Below, in pieces: positions 11,150 to 23,600 of a stretch of 64,000 nucleotides of DNA (its first letter is position 1; every line of letters begins with the position of its first letter). Where the stretch lies: contig CM049306.1 in the NCBI GenBank assembly GCA_026874595.1, positions 37,650,019 to 37,714,018 of the forward strand, written 5' to 3'. The DNA comes from Sipunculus nudus (lineage: Eukaryota > Annelida > Sipuncula > Golfingiida > Sipunculidae). The notes beneath the pieces were generated by a model that had not been told where the DNA came from, did no database searches, and worked only from the letters and a program-made list of their open reading frames with translations. Made by a program: the position numbers and the translations under genes.

Positions 11150-13285
11150 AGGCGCCACTGATAAAGAGGACAAACTGTAAAGGGACACTTGGCCATTAGC
11201 GAGAATGCATCGAGTGCGTTTCAGCACAAACACATGTTTTTCTTATCGGACTATTGAGTGAAACAGTCGTATAATAAATCCGACTGGACCTAAACGAATT
11301 TTGAAATTAATCATGAGAGCAGAAATATATGAAGCGCGATGAATTTTACGGTCACTGGAAATCGTGTGCTGCTACCCATACGGTTTGGGAAAATCATAAC
11401 ATAAGTGATGTTTGGACAATTAGGATTTTAAAATTAAATTAATGTCTATTATCTCCCACTGGAACAAGTATAAGTAAATGGTCATGCGAATTTTAAAAGA
11501 AGTGGCATAAGAAAGAGTTGAAGTAAGTAGTATTTCTATACTGTGGTCGTGAATCTGTTCTTGCTAAACGAGCATTTCCTCTAAAATTCAGCAGACGCGT
11601 CAGGAATAAGGAGAGAACCGACTTGAAACACTGTTAACGCGTTGCTAACGATACAACTAACAATATCAACTCAAATATATGACACCAGCCTACTTTACTG
11701 GACTTCAATTTTGTGCGCAAAAGGAGTTCTAAACGTTTAAAAGTTTGCTTTTAGGTCGTAACATAACGTACGACGGAGCATTGGTTCAAAGCGAAAACAA
11801 AGGACCTGTGGGTCACGGCGCTCAGCTAAAATTTATTCTAAGTATATTTGTATAAAATCCTAGTGCTTTTGTTGACTGTGCACTTTTATGGACTACATGA
11901 AAGACGGAGGAGCTTCTCATGATCACATACATGCATTTGTAAATGTTTCAGTATTTCAACTAAGTGACTGTAATATGCATGCAAATATATCCACTGGGAA
12001 TTTACGAAACCCTGTAAATTATAGAATAATGGACATGAACTGAAGCATAATAATACACATTTAAGTTATTAACTGAAATAAAAAGCTGTAAACAATTAGA
12101 AATTTCCATTTTCAAATGAGCATAAACCAAATTTGACTATTAGATAAACATCACATCTGCAATGTGTAATATATGAAACTTGTGGCCTGAACCCATTTAA
12201 TGATGCAATAAGGAAAAAAATAGTAAAGAGCCTAAGGGTTATATGAAAGTATATTAACACATTATATATTGAAACATGTCAATGAGTACTTTATTAGATC
12301 ATAATATTTAATCACATTTGTATATTAAAAAAATAAATTAATAATAAATTTGCAATATGTAGAGCTTGGGATTCAAATCCTGAAAATTTATTTTGTTTAA
12401 AAAAAATCGAATATTTTCAACAGTCTGAACAGAAATTGAATTTAATATTGGAATTATCAGATTCTTCTTGTTTATTCGACCTGTCAACTGTTACAAAAAC
12501 AGCCTCAGGTGGCAACACCAACTTTGGCATAGGCTACTCGGTATGTAAACAGCAGTTATTTTATGACATGGTCTTCTAAACACTTGAATAAAAGCTACCC
12601 TTTTTATCAACTGCTTTAAGATTTAAGACCTTTAAAGCTTAAATCCCCATATGTGCATCTCGTGAAATTAAATCAACAGTGCTTACTGTAAAGGGGACCC
12701 CAGATAAGCTTGGCAAAGGGAGCCAGGAGTGAAGGCATTATCAAATATGTCGGGAGGCCAGGGCTGTAGCTCTCTCTCTCTCTTTCTCCTTACAAGAGCA
12801 CTAGGCTGACCTGATGTAAACAATACTTGACATGGTGGTTGAAAACTTGAATACATGCTCTCAAATTTCAGATTATGTAAGTTTTAATCCTTGTGTCCAA
12901 GCTTTGAAATTTAAAGCAGGTTACAGTGCTCATAGGAACAAAATGTGCCATGGTCAAAGTTAGGCAAAATTTAAGGTACTGATTTTAAATTTATGATAAT
13001 AAATTCAAAAATTAAAAAAATTTGATCTGATATCTAGTTAACCATTACATCTAAATTAAATATAGTTATATCCTTAAAAAACGACTCTCTAGCTTCAACC
13101 GTTAACAAGTAAATTATGTAAATATATTTCGTAATGTTTTGACAAGGTACATTATGTTTGGGTCCGCAACTTACGCAATATTGACCTAATTTCTGGCAAG
13201 TGTATAGGAAATATACAGAGGAACATATATGCCGAATTTGAACGAAACAACACCAGCGGTTGTTCATAGTTGGCAGTCTTGAAGT
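11150..13285. other. Intergenic, AT-rich, no gene seen
   Basis: No ORF with coding character. A short CT-rich run occurs at about 12772-12790. Confidence 0.4.
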
Positions 13286-13538
13286 GTAACAATAGTTTTT
13301 TTTTTTAAATGGAGGTTTTTCCCCCCTAATTTCTCAGAGGAACGAAGTCGCAGTGACCTAATTTTGGGTGTGGTAGGAGAACTGAGGGACATCTAACTCC
13401 ATGTCAAATTTTGGATTCGTAGGTTGCAAGGTTTCAAAACGTGCTGTGTTAACGGACGGACGGACGACACGCCGGACGGACTGACGACCGACAAAGGACC
13501 ATGATTATAGCTCAGTTAACTTAGTCGGCTGAGCTAAA
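13286..13538 (+). mobile_element. Short dispersed element with ACGG tail and terminal hairpin
   Basis: Ends in the layout shared by several repeats of this window: an ACGG-type stretch (GTTAACGGACGGACGGACG near 13447), then a small palindrome, TAGCTCAG 13508-13515 paired with CTGAGCTA 13529-13536, followed by A5. It has no coding capacity. Bivalve pearl-type and related Helitron-like elements show similar tails; the assignment is inference. Confidence 0.5.
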
Positions 13539-13544
13539 AATGCC

Positions 13545-15371
13545 TTTTCACTTCATATATATCTTGCTCCTTGGCATTTCATTATTACATAAGTTTGGGG
13601 TGAGAATATTTGCGCCTGGTACCTCATTCCACAGGCGAATTGCTATTAGTGTAGATTTCGTAAAAATTTTGTTTTTTTTTTTTGCCAAATGACGTAGTTC
13701 AGCTTCCAGTTACTCGGGCAAAAATCACCGAATTGGAACCTGACATATACAAAAGAATTCTATCAAAAACGTTTAGAATAATAACAGATGCCTATTAAAA
13801 GCAAAAATCAGATATATTTTGTTCTTGGATTTATCTTACACTTTAGTTGGATATGGGCAACAATTATTTATGTTGCCTATACAGCTAAGCTGATATACCC
13901 ACATAGATCATATATATTATTATATTGAATCCACTAGCTTTACTTTCATTGTTAAATGTCCAATAATTCAGCAAAAAAAGTACATTTAAGTAAAACTCAA
14001 ACAAAGAATTATTTAAGAATGTTAGAGAATTTGAAACAATTTTGCAGAAGACTATTGCAGCTTTCTATGACCCTTCAAAAAATCAATTTATCGATCTTTT
14101 TTTTATACCACTGAGAGAATCCTATCCTAGGATAATTCTTGTGAAAAATTAAACCATTCTGCTTGACAGTTTGATCATGAAACATTTCTAATGTAGATAA
14201 GGAAAGGGGCTAAATTTACGACTTTTTGCCCAAGTAACAGGCCAATGTAAGTGGCTCCACAAATACCCCAATTTCACATGCGAGTCATGTGACCAAAATT
14301 TGCTTAAACATTGGTGACGCTAGCTCCTGTCATTTCTGAGACTGTTAAGTAGTTAGTATGCTTACTTGGCCAATTGACCAAGTTCAAATTCCTGTAACTC
14401 GGCAAAATTACATAGACCCCAGACCGTTTGAATGAGCTTGAGCGGCCTCATCTCTGGGATCATGAAATAATGACAAATTTGACTGAATGATTTCTGAGAA
14501 GATTTTCAAAGTTTTCAAGCTTTTCCCCACGTTAACGTAAGTTGATGCAGGTGGCGCTACTAAAACCTTAATCCCAGAACATTTGATATTCGACTGATAT
14601 CAGCATGAAATTATGCACGTGTATACATCTTCGATAGCTTCGTCATATACAAGACGGGTAGCACCACCTGCAATACTTTATGCACAGTGTATGCTCCTGT
14701 TTATTTCTCAGGAGTTATTTATACAATATTCAGGCTGATATGTCAAATAAGCATGAAAGCATTATACCGAAAAAAAGTTCAATACAACATTGAACATGGG
14801 ACTGATCTTTTGCATAAAATTTGGGGATGCTAGCTCCTCCTGTTCCTGAGAAATTAGGAGTAAATGTACCGATGACCCCCAATGGAGCCACCAATACCTC
14901 AGTTTTAAATAAGACTCATGTGAGCAACATTTGCATAAAATTTAGAGATGATAGCTCGAGCCGTTCATGTGATTAAATTTTAAGTATTCTTTTTTGGCCA
15001 GTTGACGGAGTTCAGTATTCAATAACTCCGCCAAAAAATCACCGAACTGGAACCATTCGAACAAACTTCAGAGAGATTGTTCTTGGGATAATTTCTGTGA
15101 AATATTGAACAATTTGGCTGGACGGTTTCGTCGAAGATTTTAACGGTTTTTAATTAGCTTTATCCTTATAAAATCTGAAGTCAATGCAGCTAGCAAAAAA
15201 AAAATAAAATAAAATAAGTTCTATCTTATCTATATAAAGTTTCACGTGACTGATCCTCCCATAACATTTGGTGCTGGGAGCTCCAACCATTTTTGAGATA
15301 GCAACTAATGTACGACAGCGGACAGACGCCGCTGCATCGTCGTATAAGCTCACAGGTTCGCTAAAAAAATG
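13545..15371 (+). mobile_element. Repeat element of the AAGCTCACAGGTTCGCTAAAA family, copy 1
   Basis: Contains three eroded cores around 13690, 14370 and 15000, each with a GTTCAGCTTCC-like start, CTCGGCAAAAATCACC and GGAACCATTCGAAC, and one AGGTGGCGC motif (14549-14557). It ends at an ACAGCGGACAGACGCCG tail plus ATAAGCTCACAGGTTCGC and TAAAA. The same cores and tail recur at 41.3-42.8 kb and in part at 44.8-45.2 kb. The short ORFs across it are not genes. Confidence 0.65.
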
Positions 15372-15379
15372 TAGGATCT

Positions 15380-18300
15380 CTACACCTCACATCGTGTTTG
15401 CAAAAACTGACAAAACAACCACAAACGATCGAGATAACTCGGCAACATATTTTATTTCCACTTATGCAAAAGACAACAAATATGCGACCGAACATTCAAA
15501 TAAAATACAAAATAATAAACGACCTAGGGTTTTTCTAGTCTAGTATTGTTTACTGAAAATGTGTGCTTTGCACGGCAAACTAATTACATGTTGTGGAATT
15601 ATGTGCAACACTGCTAGCAGTAACATAATGATCATGATACAGAGCTCAACAATGATAAAAAGCTTAGACATGAGAAATGTAAAGTAACCTTTTCTTGCTG
15701 CGAGCAAAGACCTATTTGCGGGAATGGGATGCAAGACATTATATGTAACACACAAAGAAAGATCACATACAGTATAAACAAGAACTGGTAAAATACATTT
15801 TCATAGACTTGAACCCTGTGCATATTTTAGCGCAGCTTCAATATAACTTGGTACCAGTCTATGTGGCACAGCCAAGGTAATACCTTTCAGGTTCAAATGA
15901 CAAAGGAAGAACTTGGTAGTTTTGGTGAGACTGTGAATCAATGTGGCATATTTTCAGTAAAAACAAAAAATGTCTGCTATGTGCTTCAGCTTGTATATTA
16001 CCCAAAGCTAAAGATATAATGACTACTATAAAATCACTCTGTAAATAAATATATATGTATTACCAAACTAAGCCATTAGGTACATGCATGGATCTCTTAT
16101 AGCTGTTACTATTTTCATTACTAGTTATATTATTTATATACATTTATTAAGAGTATATTTATTAATATTCAATCCAGCCACTTATCAATGCACCAACTGC
16201 TTTCAACTGTTTTAATATTTTCAAGGAAGACCTATCTGTAGTTGTTTAACTCGAGTGTATGATAAGTAATGTAGTTACTGATGACATTGAATTACTTCCA
16301 CATATTTACCACCTGATAAAGTATGCCACCTTCCACTAAATGGGATATCAACAGCGCATAATTACGATGTATACAGCCTGCACGTTATTTGAAAAGAAAA
16401 TTCCACAGGAACCAAATCTTGAGGTAAGTTTTTAAATTAGATGTTAATAGAGTGAAACAATGCATGCATCTTAGACATGTTTGTTCTAGCTTATTATTTC
16501 CCTTAAAACAGTTGACTGTCATGTTGTTTTATACAAATTTTATCTGGCATGCTTTCATTCAGTGATCTGAGAAGCTCTAGACACGCACCAGACCAACACA
16601 TACCAAAGACCTTTCCATTCACACTGTCGAAGAGATTCACTTCTTTAATTAGTTATTATAACTGAATAATATATTACGTACAAAATTTCACAGTTAACAA
16701 AATATTTGGTTCATTGAGTTACATTATAAAATCTGCAATATATAATGTAGCTTTCCACACTGAAACTAGTTATAATTCTTTCAAACCCATATATTCTCAC
16801 ACCTTCTGTCAACACAAGCAGTTGAGGGACTCAAGACCTAACAGAAGATGGAAAACTTCATGACAAGTACCAACATTTATATTGTTCAAACACTCTGGTT
16901 CTCCAACACGCCTTGTGGTCAACTGGTACCGTGTCTGCAAATAAACTGCAAACCTTAATTCCCTCTTTTTTTAAAGAATATTCATGACGGTAAACAACCA
17001 ATCAGGAGTTTCCATTGTATTTCTTTGTCCATGTGATCAATGACCTTGACATTCACTGGACTGAGATGTGTAAAACACTGTTTTCTTATACACTTATTTT
17101 GTATTTATAAAATACGTTGCTAGATTTAGGTTTGGTTTATTCTAGTACATTAAGTGTATGCATAATTAACTGGTAATGTTTTTGTTTTGAAAAGCATAGC
17201 AAATTATAATAAAAATACTGCCAATTTTAACTGGGTACCCTATGGTGAAATACATGATAGTTGCATTGACCTCATCACACAGCCACTGTCTTTGAATTGA
17301 CATGAACTGTTAAACTGTAGTATTGGCACTGCCTTGATTACAATGGTACCCCTTCCTGTTGCCTCACCAATTACGATGTTTACAATTATCAGAACTGGCA
17401 TATGATACTTTTATAATTACCCACAATAATGAAGCATGATTTTTGTGACTTTAACTCAATATTTCTGAAAAAAACTTAATAATAACAACAGTGTGATAAT
17501 CATAACCTCCACATATGATAAACACTGAAGATTTATAAAACAATTACAAGTTGTCTCAACCCCCCCCCCCCCCCCCCCCCCCCGGGGGACATACAGCAGT
17601 AAGAACCGATGTTCATGCAAACCTTAAATTGCGCACCGGTCCTCGGTTTGGAATAACATGTTCTTAAATTCCTTTACCATAGTGTAATCCCAGATTATGT
17701 GTGACTGACAGTTGTGACTTTATAACAAATATTAGTTTATCCTCAGCACTTTAATTCAGTGTTCATAGCTGATTCAGGGAGAGAGCAATTAACACATGAA
17801 GACTGCTACACTGAAGCGGTGTTATTCCTGTCAAGCCTGTAACACTGACTACATCTTAAGCTGTAATATTACCAGTGGTAATTGGTGTAATATAGCACTT
17901 GGTTATGCATCTGATACAGCAGAATTCCTCGTTAACAATTTTACAAATACAACACAAAGAAACCAATTTGCAATGGAAGGGAGGTCGAGCTTTAAGCACC
18001 ATTAAAATGTCTTCCACAATACGATTTAACTACTCATGACTAGATTTGGGTTCTTTCTATTGGATTTGGTCTGGAGCACCTGTTGGCTTTATAGCCGGTA
18101 GCTACTGTACTAATAATGGATATTTACGTGTTCCCCGAGTCTCATTAAACGAGGTATTACACACCTTGGAATATGGTATAAAATATGAATTACAAAAGAG
18201 AGAAACATTCATTCAAACATATGTACATGTAACAAACGTGATGATGCTATAAGCTAGACATTTACATACAAGTTCAGAGCTGATTATGTTTGATATGTAC

Positions 18301-20629
18301 AATGGATAGCGCTGCCTGCTGTATGCCTCTGTACTGCTGTGTACCCTGTACACGATCAACGTCATAATACTTATGCATCATCCACCAATACCAATGTGTA
18401 TTGTCGCACATCCTGTAACAGCGTGTCAATTATTCCCATTACTCAATTTTTACTGGTTTTAGTCAAAAGTTATGCTAGCCGATATAAAACCACATACACT
18501 ACCATTCATATCTAGTACTGATCCAGCGAACCACTTACGATTGGGCTAATAATTATGATTCTAATGAAGTTACAAAATTTCTGGCCTGTTAAGTCATTAA
18601 GTCATTATCATAAATAGCTGACCCGAACATGTCAATAACATCACCACCTTAATGGCTGGGTTTTGCTGAGCCCTGGCAACTTAACCTGTTTACTGTCCAT
18701 TTTATAAACATTGTTAAATTATATTATCAATATGAGGAAAGAGCCACTATTGTTGTGTACACTCCAACAAGTGTTTATGATACTTTGTTCGCTTACTTGT
18801 TTAAACTTAACCACTATTTTCAATATGAGGGTTTTTGCCACCAGGAACCTGGCACAGGTCCAAAAATGTTCTGAATAATCACAGCAGAGTATCCCAAGTC
18901 ACACTGAGTTTCAATTGAACCCACAAATTCTCATCTGTCATTGGTCAGATCATTTTGAACCCCATGCCAGAAACCCTGTGGCAAAAATGATGGCAAAGCT
19001 GAAGGAGTTACAGAAACAAATGTTGCATGACCAAAGCAAACATACTATATTAGATTTTTGAGCCCGATCTGAGGCCTAGAGGGGGTTACATCATGACAAT
19101 GATTGTGTTACAGCTCCTCCTGCTGTTACTAAGGCTTCAATTTCCACAAAAACTTTGGTGTCAGTCATGTAGCCGGACATTGAAAAAGAGTTAAAGCCAT
19201 GAGGTCTACATTCCGAATCCAAAATTCCTTTTTAATAAAAAGGTATGATTTCTTAAAATCTGTAAGTAACAAAAGTTTTCAGGGATTATCCTTATAACTC
19301 CAAAATAGTAAACATCTGCAAAAAAAATGACATACAGCAAGGGAAATCAGAAGCTATGAAAACTTGCTGATGCAACTGTAATACTGATACTTCTACTAAA
19401 CATGATAACATCGGCATAAAGTGTCTCATTCATTCACTCATATATATATATATATATACATATACATACATATATATTTATATAACCATAAATATTATGA
19501 TTCTATGGCAATTAAGCAATGAGAAAATAAAAATAATAAATGTAGCTGCACTGCGCTGTCATAAAATCTCAGACTAGCAAGCTACTGTCATGTATGCCTC
19601 GTCTTATAAAGCGTCATATATACAGTTTATAGTTCTGCACTCCCCAAAGCCAGAGTGATACAACTCCATGCAATGAGAAGCCAGGGAACCTAACTGTAAA
19701 TGAAGATGTCAACAAACATTCCATATAACAACCAGAATTCAAAAGAGGCCTACCGTTACTGAAGCTTGAACAGAAATATTCCACAAGTACACAATCCACA
19801 TTTGCAAAAGAAAAAATCAAGAACTTATTCTATGGGTCTGGTTCCTTCATGTTTGTAACACTGGCAATTCTTTCCAGATATTCTTTCATCAGGCATCTAC
19901 ACTTTAAATGTCAGACTTGCAGTGCCTTTTATCATAAACTGCACTCCCAGCAGCCACTTTGTTCATTTTGGGTAACTTTGTTTGTTAACTGATAAATACT
20001 CTTTGGTAACTACTGAAAGCAGCCCTCCAACAGACCCCGAATTCTGTTCTTTGATAAGCATTAACAATTCAGACCACGAGGTATCATACAAGTAGTCATG
20101 TAAAGTGAGAAAGTCTTATTACATAAACACCTGGCGGGCATTATGAAAAAAAAAAAAACAAAATAAATTCACTGGCTAACATAACTGAGCTCACTAACAT
20201 GCATATATATACACGTCACAAGAGGATATATTCCGTACAGGGGGCTCTACAGTAAATCCACATGCACAGAAATATCACTGATAATATATATTAAATGGTG
20301 ATACCTTGATTACATAGGCTGCACAGCAGATGCATATGATCATTTGGCATCCCGATTTGGCTATCTACTGTTCTACAGAACCTAGCTGACAAGGTGGGTG
20401 GACAGAGAACAAGTCTTCCTATAATACATGGATGGTGAAGGTTGAAAATGCACGCAAACATATACTGAAATCCAAATGAGCATGTCTGATATGTGGTCAG
20501 CTTGGAGCAGAACTTTTTACAACGACTTTATACAGTGTTCTATAAATACACATTCATGCAACGAAACAGGTGAAGTTAAGCAGCATGATGCTTGAAGAAG
20601 TTTCAGGACTTCAACAGTCACGCAACCAA
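15380..20629. other. Region downstream of the large minus-strand gene
   Basis: No coding exon was recognised. The part next to 20630 must hold the 3' UTR of the minus-strand gene, but I found no clear AATAAA on that strand close to the stop. Poly-C of 24 bases at 17560-17583 followed by G5; short (TA)n at about 19440-19458. Confidence 0.4.
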
Positions 20630-23600
20630 TCAGAACAAATTTTTCCTCACTGGACACTGAGAGTTCAACCATTGCCGCCAGGTCCTTGGATGACAATGGG
20701 CCATGTGCTTCTGGGCAGAAATTCTTTGGTACGAGTAACTTTTACATAACTGGCAGAACCAATGGCCCATTATTTTATCATATTTCAAATAGCAACACTC
20801 TGAGAGAACCAAATGTGAGAACCTTCTCTTTCCCAGAATATCAAGTTGTCTACTGCATCTGTTTTTTCGAGGGCTTCGTCGTAGTCTCATCTCACTCTGA
20901 GATTTCTGCTTCATTATGCTGATTTTCTGCAGATCATGGTCATTTTTTTCAACAGAAGAGGTTGGAATTGCTGGTATGGACTTCTTCAAACCAGACAACT
21001 GTCTTATGTAGTCTACAGTGTCCTCATCTAAAAGTAGACAAAATTGTATGTCCATGTCTATCTGAAGTCTGCATTTCAAAATCTTCCTTTCTCGGCATGG
21101 TGGTGAGTCTGATTCAGTTGTACCATCAAAAAAGTACAAATCAACTATCTTTGCAAATTCTTCCTGACTCTTGGTCTGGATGAGGCTACCATTCCATATA
21201 TTAACATCTTCCAACATGGCTGTTTCCTGAGCATCTTGATCACGACAAGAGACATCACTGGAGACCGTTTTCATCCCTGGTATATAATTGTCAGGTCCTG
21301 AAACAGCGATCCCCACAAAATCATCTCCACTTGCCTCCCGGCTGTCCAAACTATGGGAAACTTCAATCTCTCTACCACAAAGTAGTGCATCTGAAAACTC
21401 GCATTCCTTATTTGTTGAAAGGATACTGGCATCTATCATCTCAGCAGAGACAGAATCTTTTACTGGATTTTCTTGTTTTTCAGAATCCCTCTTAGCTGTT
21501 TGGTTGTTAGTTTGTTCTTGTTCTTCACTCTGGGTCAGGTTCTTCAGAATTTGACCAGTCGTTCTGGTAAAATCATCTGCTTCTGACCCTGTATCAATGT
21601 CAGAACAGCAGTATCTGTGCAACAGAAAAATATTATCATCAACGCTTTCAAATTCAAGATATGAAGGACTATCAACATCAGGGTTTGAATAGTCGACAAG
21701 GTCCACTGAAGCTGGTGGTATATTAGTATTCTTTACAAAAACATCTGCATACATCGACTGCACATCTATGATACACTCTGGGTCAGTCAGCAGCTCACCT
21801 GGCAAGTACATTTCATCCAAGTTAGGGACATCCTCCCCGTTTTTGTCCATTTTTAATTCAAAACAATCACTGGTGAAAACCTCACTTGTTACAGTATCTG
21901 TTGGTGAACTGGACCTTAGACTGTTACCACTGGTTGTCTCATGTTCTTTCTTAACATTATCAGTTGGCACATTATGACCATGACTCCTTTCACAAACCAA
22001 CTTCTCTTCAGGTAAACATACTTGTGGTTCCATCATTCCTGATATACTACTTTGTGTATCAAAGGCTCTCCTTTGCCCATCATGACATAATTCACTAACA
22101 TTTTGTTTGTTCATGTTCTGATTTGAGATTCTTTCAACTGGACAGCTCGTGTAATTTATCCTTCCCTCTAAAAATTCATCCATGCACCTTGGGTTACTGT
22201 TTTGACATCTGTACTGCTCACTATTACTGGCTCCAAAACCAGTTTCATCAAGATGTCTGTTCACCAGTGTGTGGAACATTTTGTTATCAACAACACTAGA
22301 CCTGTCAATATTTTGTTCTGTGCAATAAAGCATTAGATTTCCGCTGATGTCCTGTGAATATTGTTGCTGCAGAAATCCTTCTTTAATTGCCAATGCACTT
22401 ACTTTCTGTTCATGATTAAGATCACCAAAGCACCAAGGTATGTCAGGTAATGAATTGGTGACCAAACAAAAACTGCCTCCAGAACTGTGGCTGACTTCAG
22501 TATACAAATCAGATCTCTGCATATCTGGGTCTCTGTATCCATATGGGACTGTGCCATCAGTACCTGAAGATTCAAGCATCACTACTTCCTCTGACGCTTC
22601 GGCACTGTAACCATACAAACAAGACTTGTCAGCTGCACCTGTGACCACACACTTATTTTCAACATCCAAACCTGAGGGCTTACAAAGGTCTGCAACTTCA
22701 CCACTGGTACTTGGCAATGGTTTTGCCATCTCCAATGTATCAAGAATATCTAATCGAAAGCTTTTATCATCTTTGATGTGGATCTTTTCATCAGGAATCA
22801 TTCCTCCATCCTCTTTTTTCTGAACACATGGATAGCTTGGATCTACCAGGTGGTATCCTCTGCTGGTTCCATTTGCGGACTCAATGCACTTTTTATAATC
22901 AACTGCACTTGAGGTACTTGCATTCTCAAAGCCATCTAATTCTGTAAGCCAGAGACCAGAATGAGGAATATTATATTTTCTCTCTGATGACTTTTTCAGA
23001 TCCAGGAGAAAATCAAACACACTTCTCTGTACTGCTGATGCAGGCTGTGAATCATCAGATTCATCCACACTCTTGACTTCACTGAAGTTACTGTAGTCAT
23101 CACTGTCTTCCTCAGTTTCCAAAAGGTTTATGCAGTCTTGCACTGAAATGGTTGTAGTTCTATGTGCATTATCAAAGCACTGGGCCCTGGAATGTTCTTC
23201 TGGATACGAATGTGATACAGATTTTGGTTTTCTGTGTTCTACCTGAACCGGCTCAATATAAGTGTGATCAAACAGAGGGCCATTATCTGGTAAAGATAAA
23301 TCTGGCAGGTCAAATGGATCTAAATCATCACTGAAGAGAGAACCTTCCTCCATGTCACTCAGTTCTGTATCAGCATCTTGAGATTCAGAATTTGTCGTGG
23401 AAAGATATAAATGAAGTTTATCTTCCTCTAAACCAAACTGGGTTGTTGTAATAGGCTCTTCATCTAATAACACCACAGAATCTGAAGATAAATCGTCATC
23501 AGAACTTATGCTTTCACCTTGGGAACTTTCTGTGAGCAGGATGACCTCTTCAGAAGATTCACTAATGTGCTCCCAATCTGCACAGGCCAGATCATCCACA

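Noticed and set aside
15268-15543. 91-codon plus-strand ORF
   Set aside because: Spans the tail of a repeat element and shows no coding character.
17796-18005. 69-codon plus-strand ORF with several Cys
   Set aside because: No supporting signals; Cys spacing fits no family I know.
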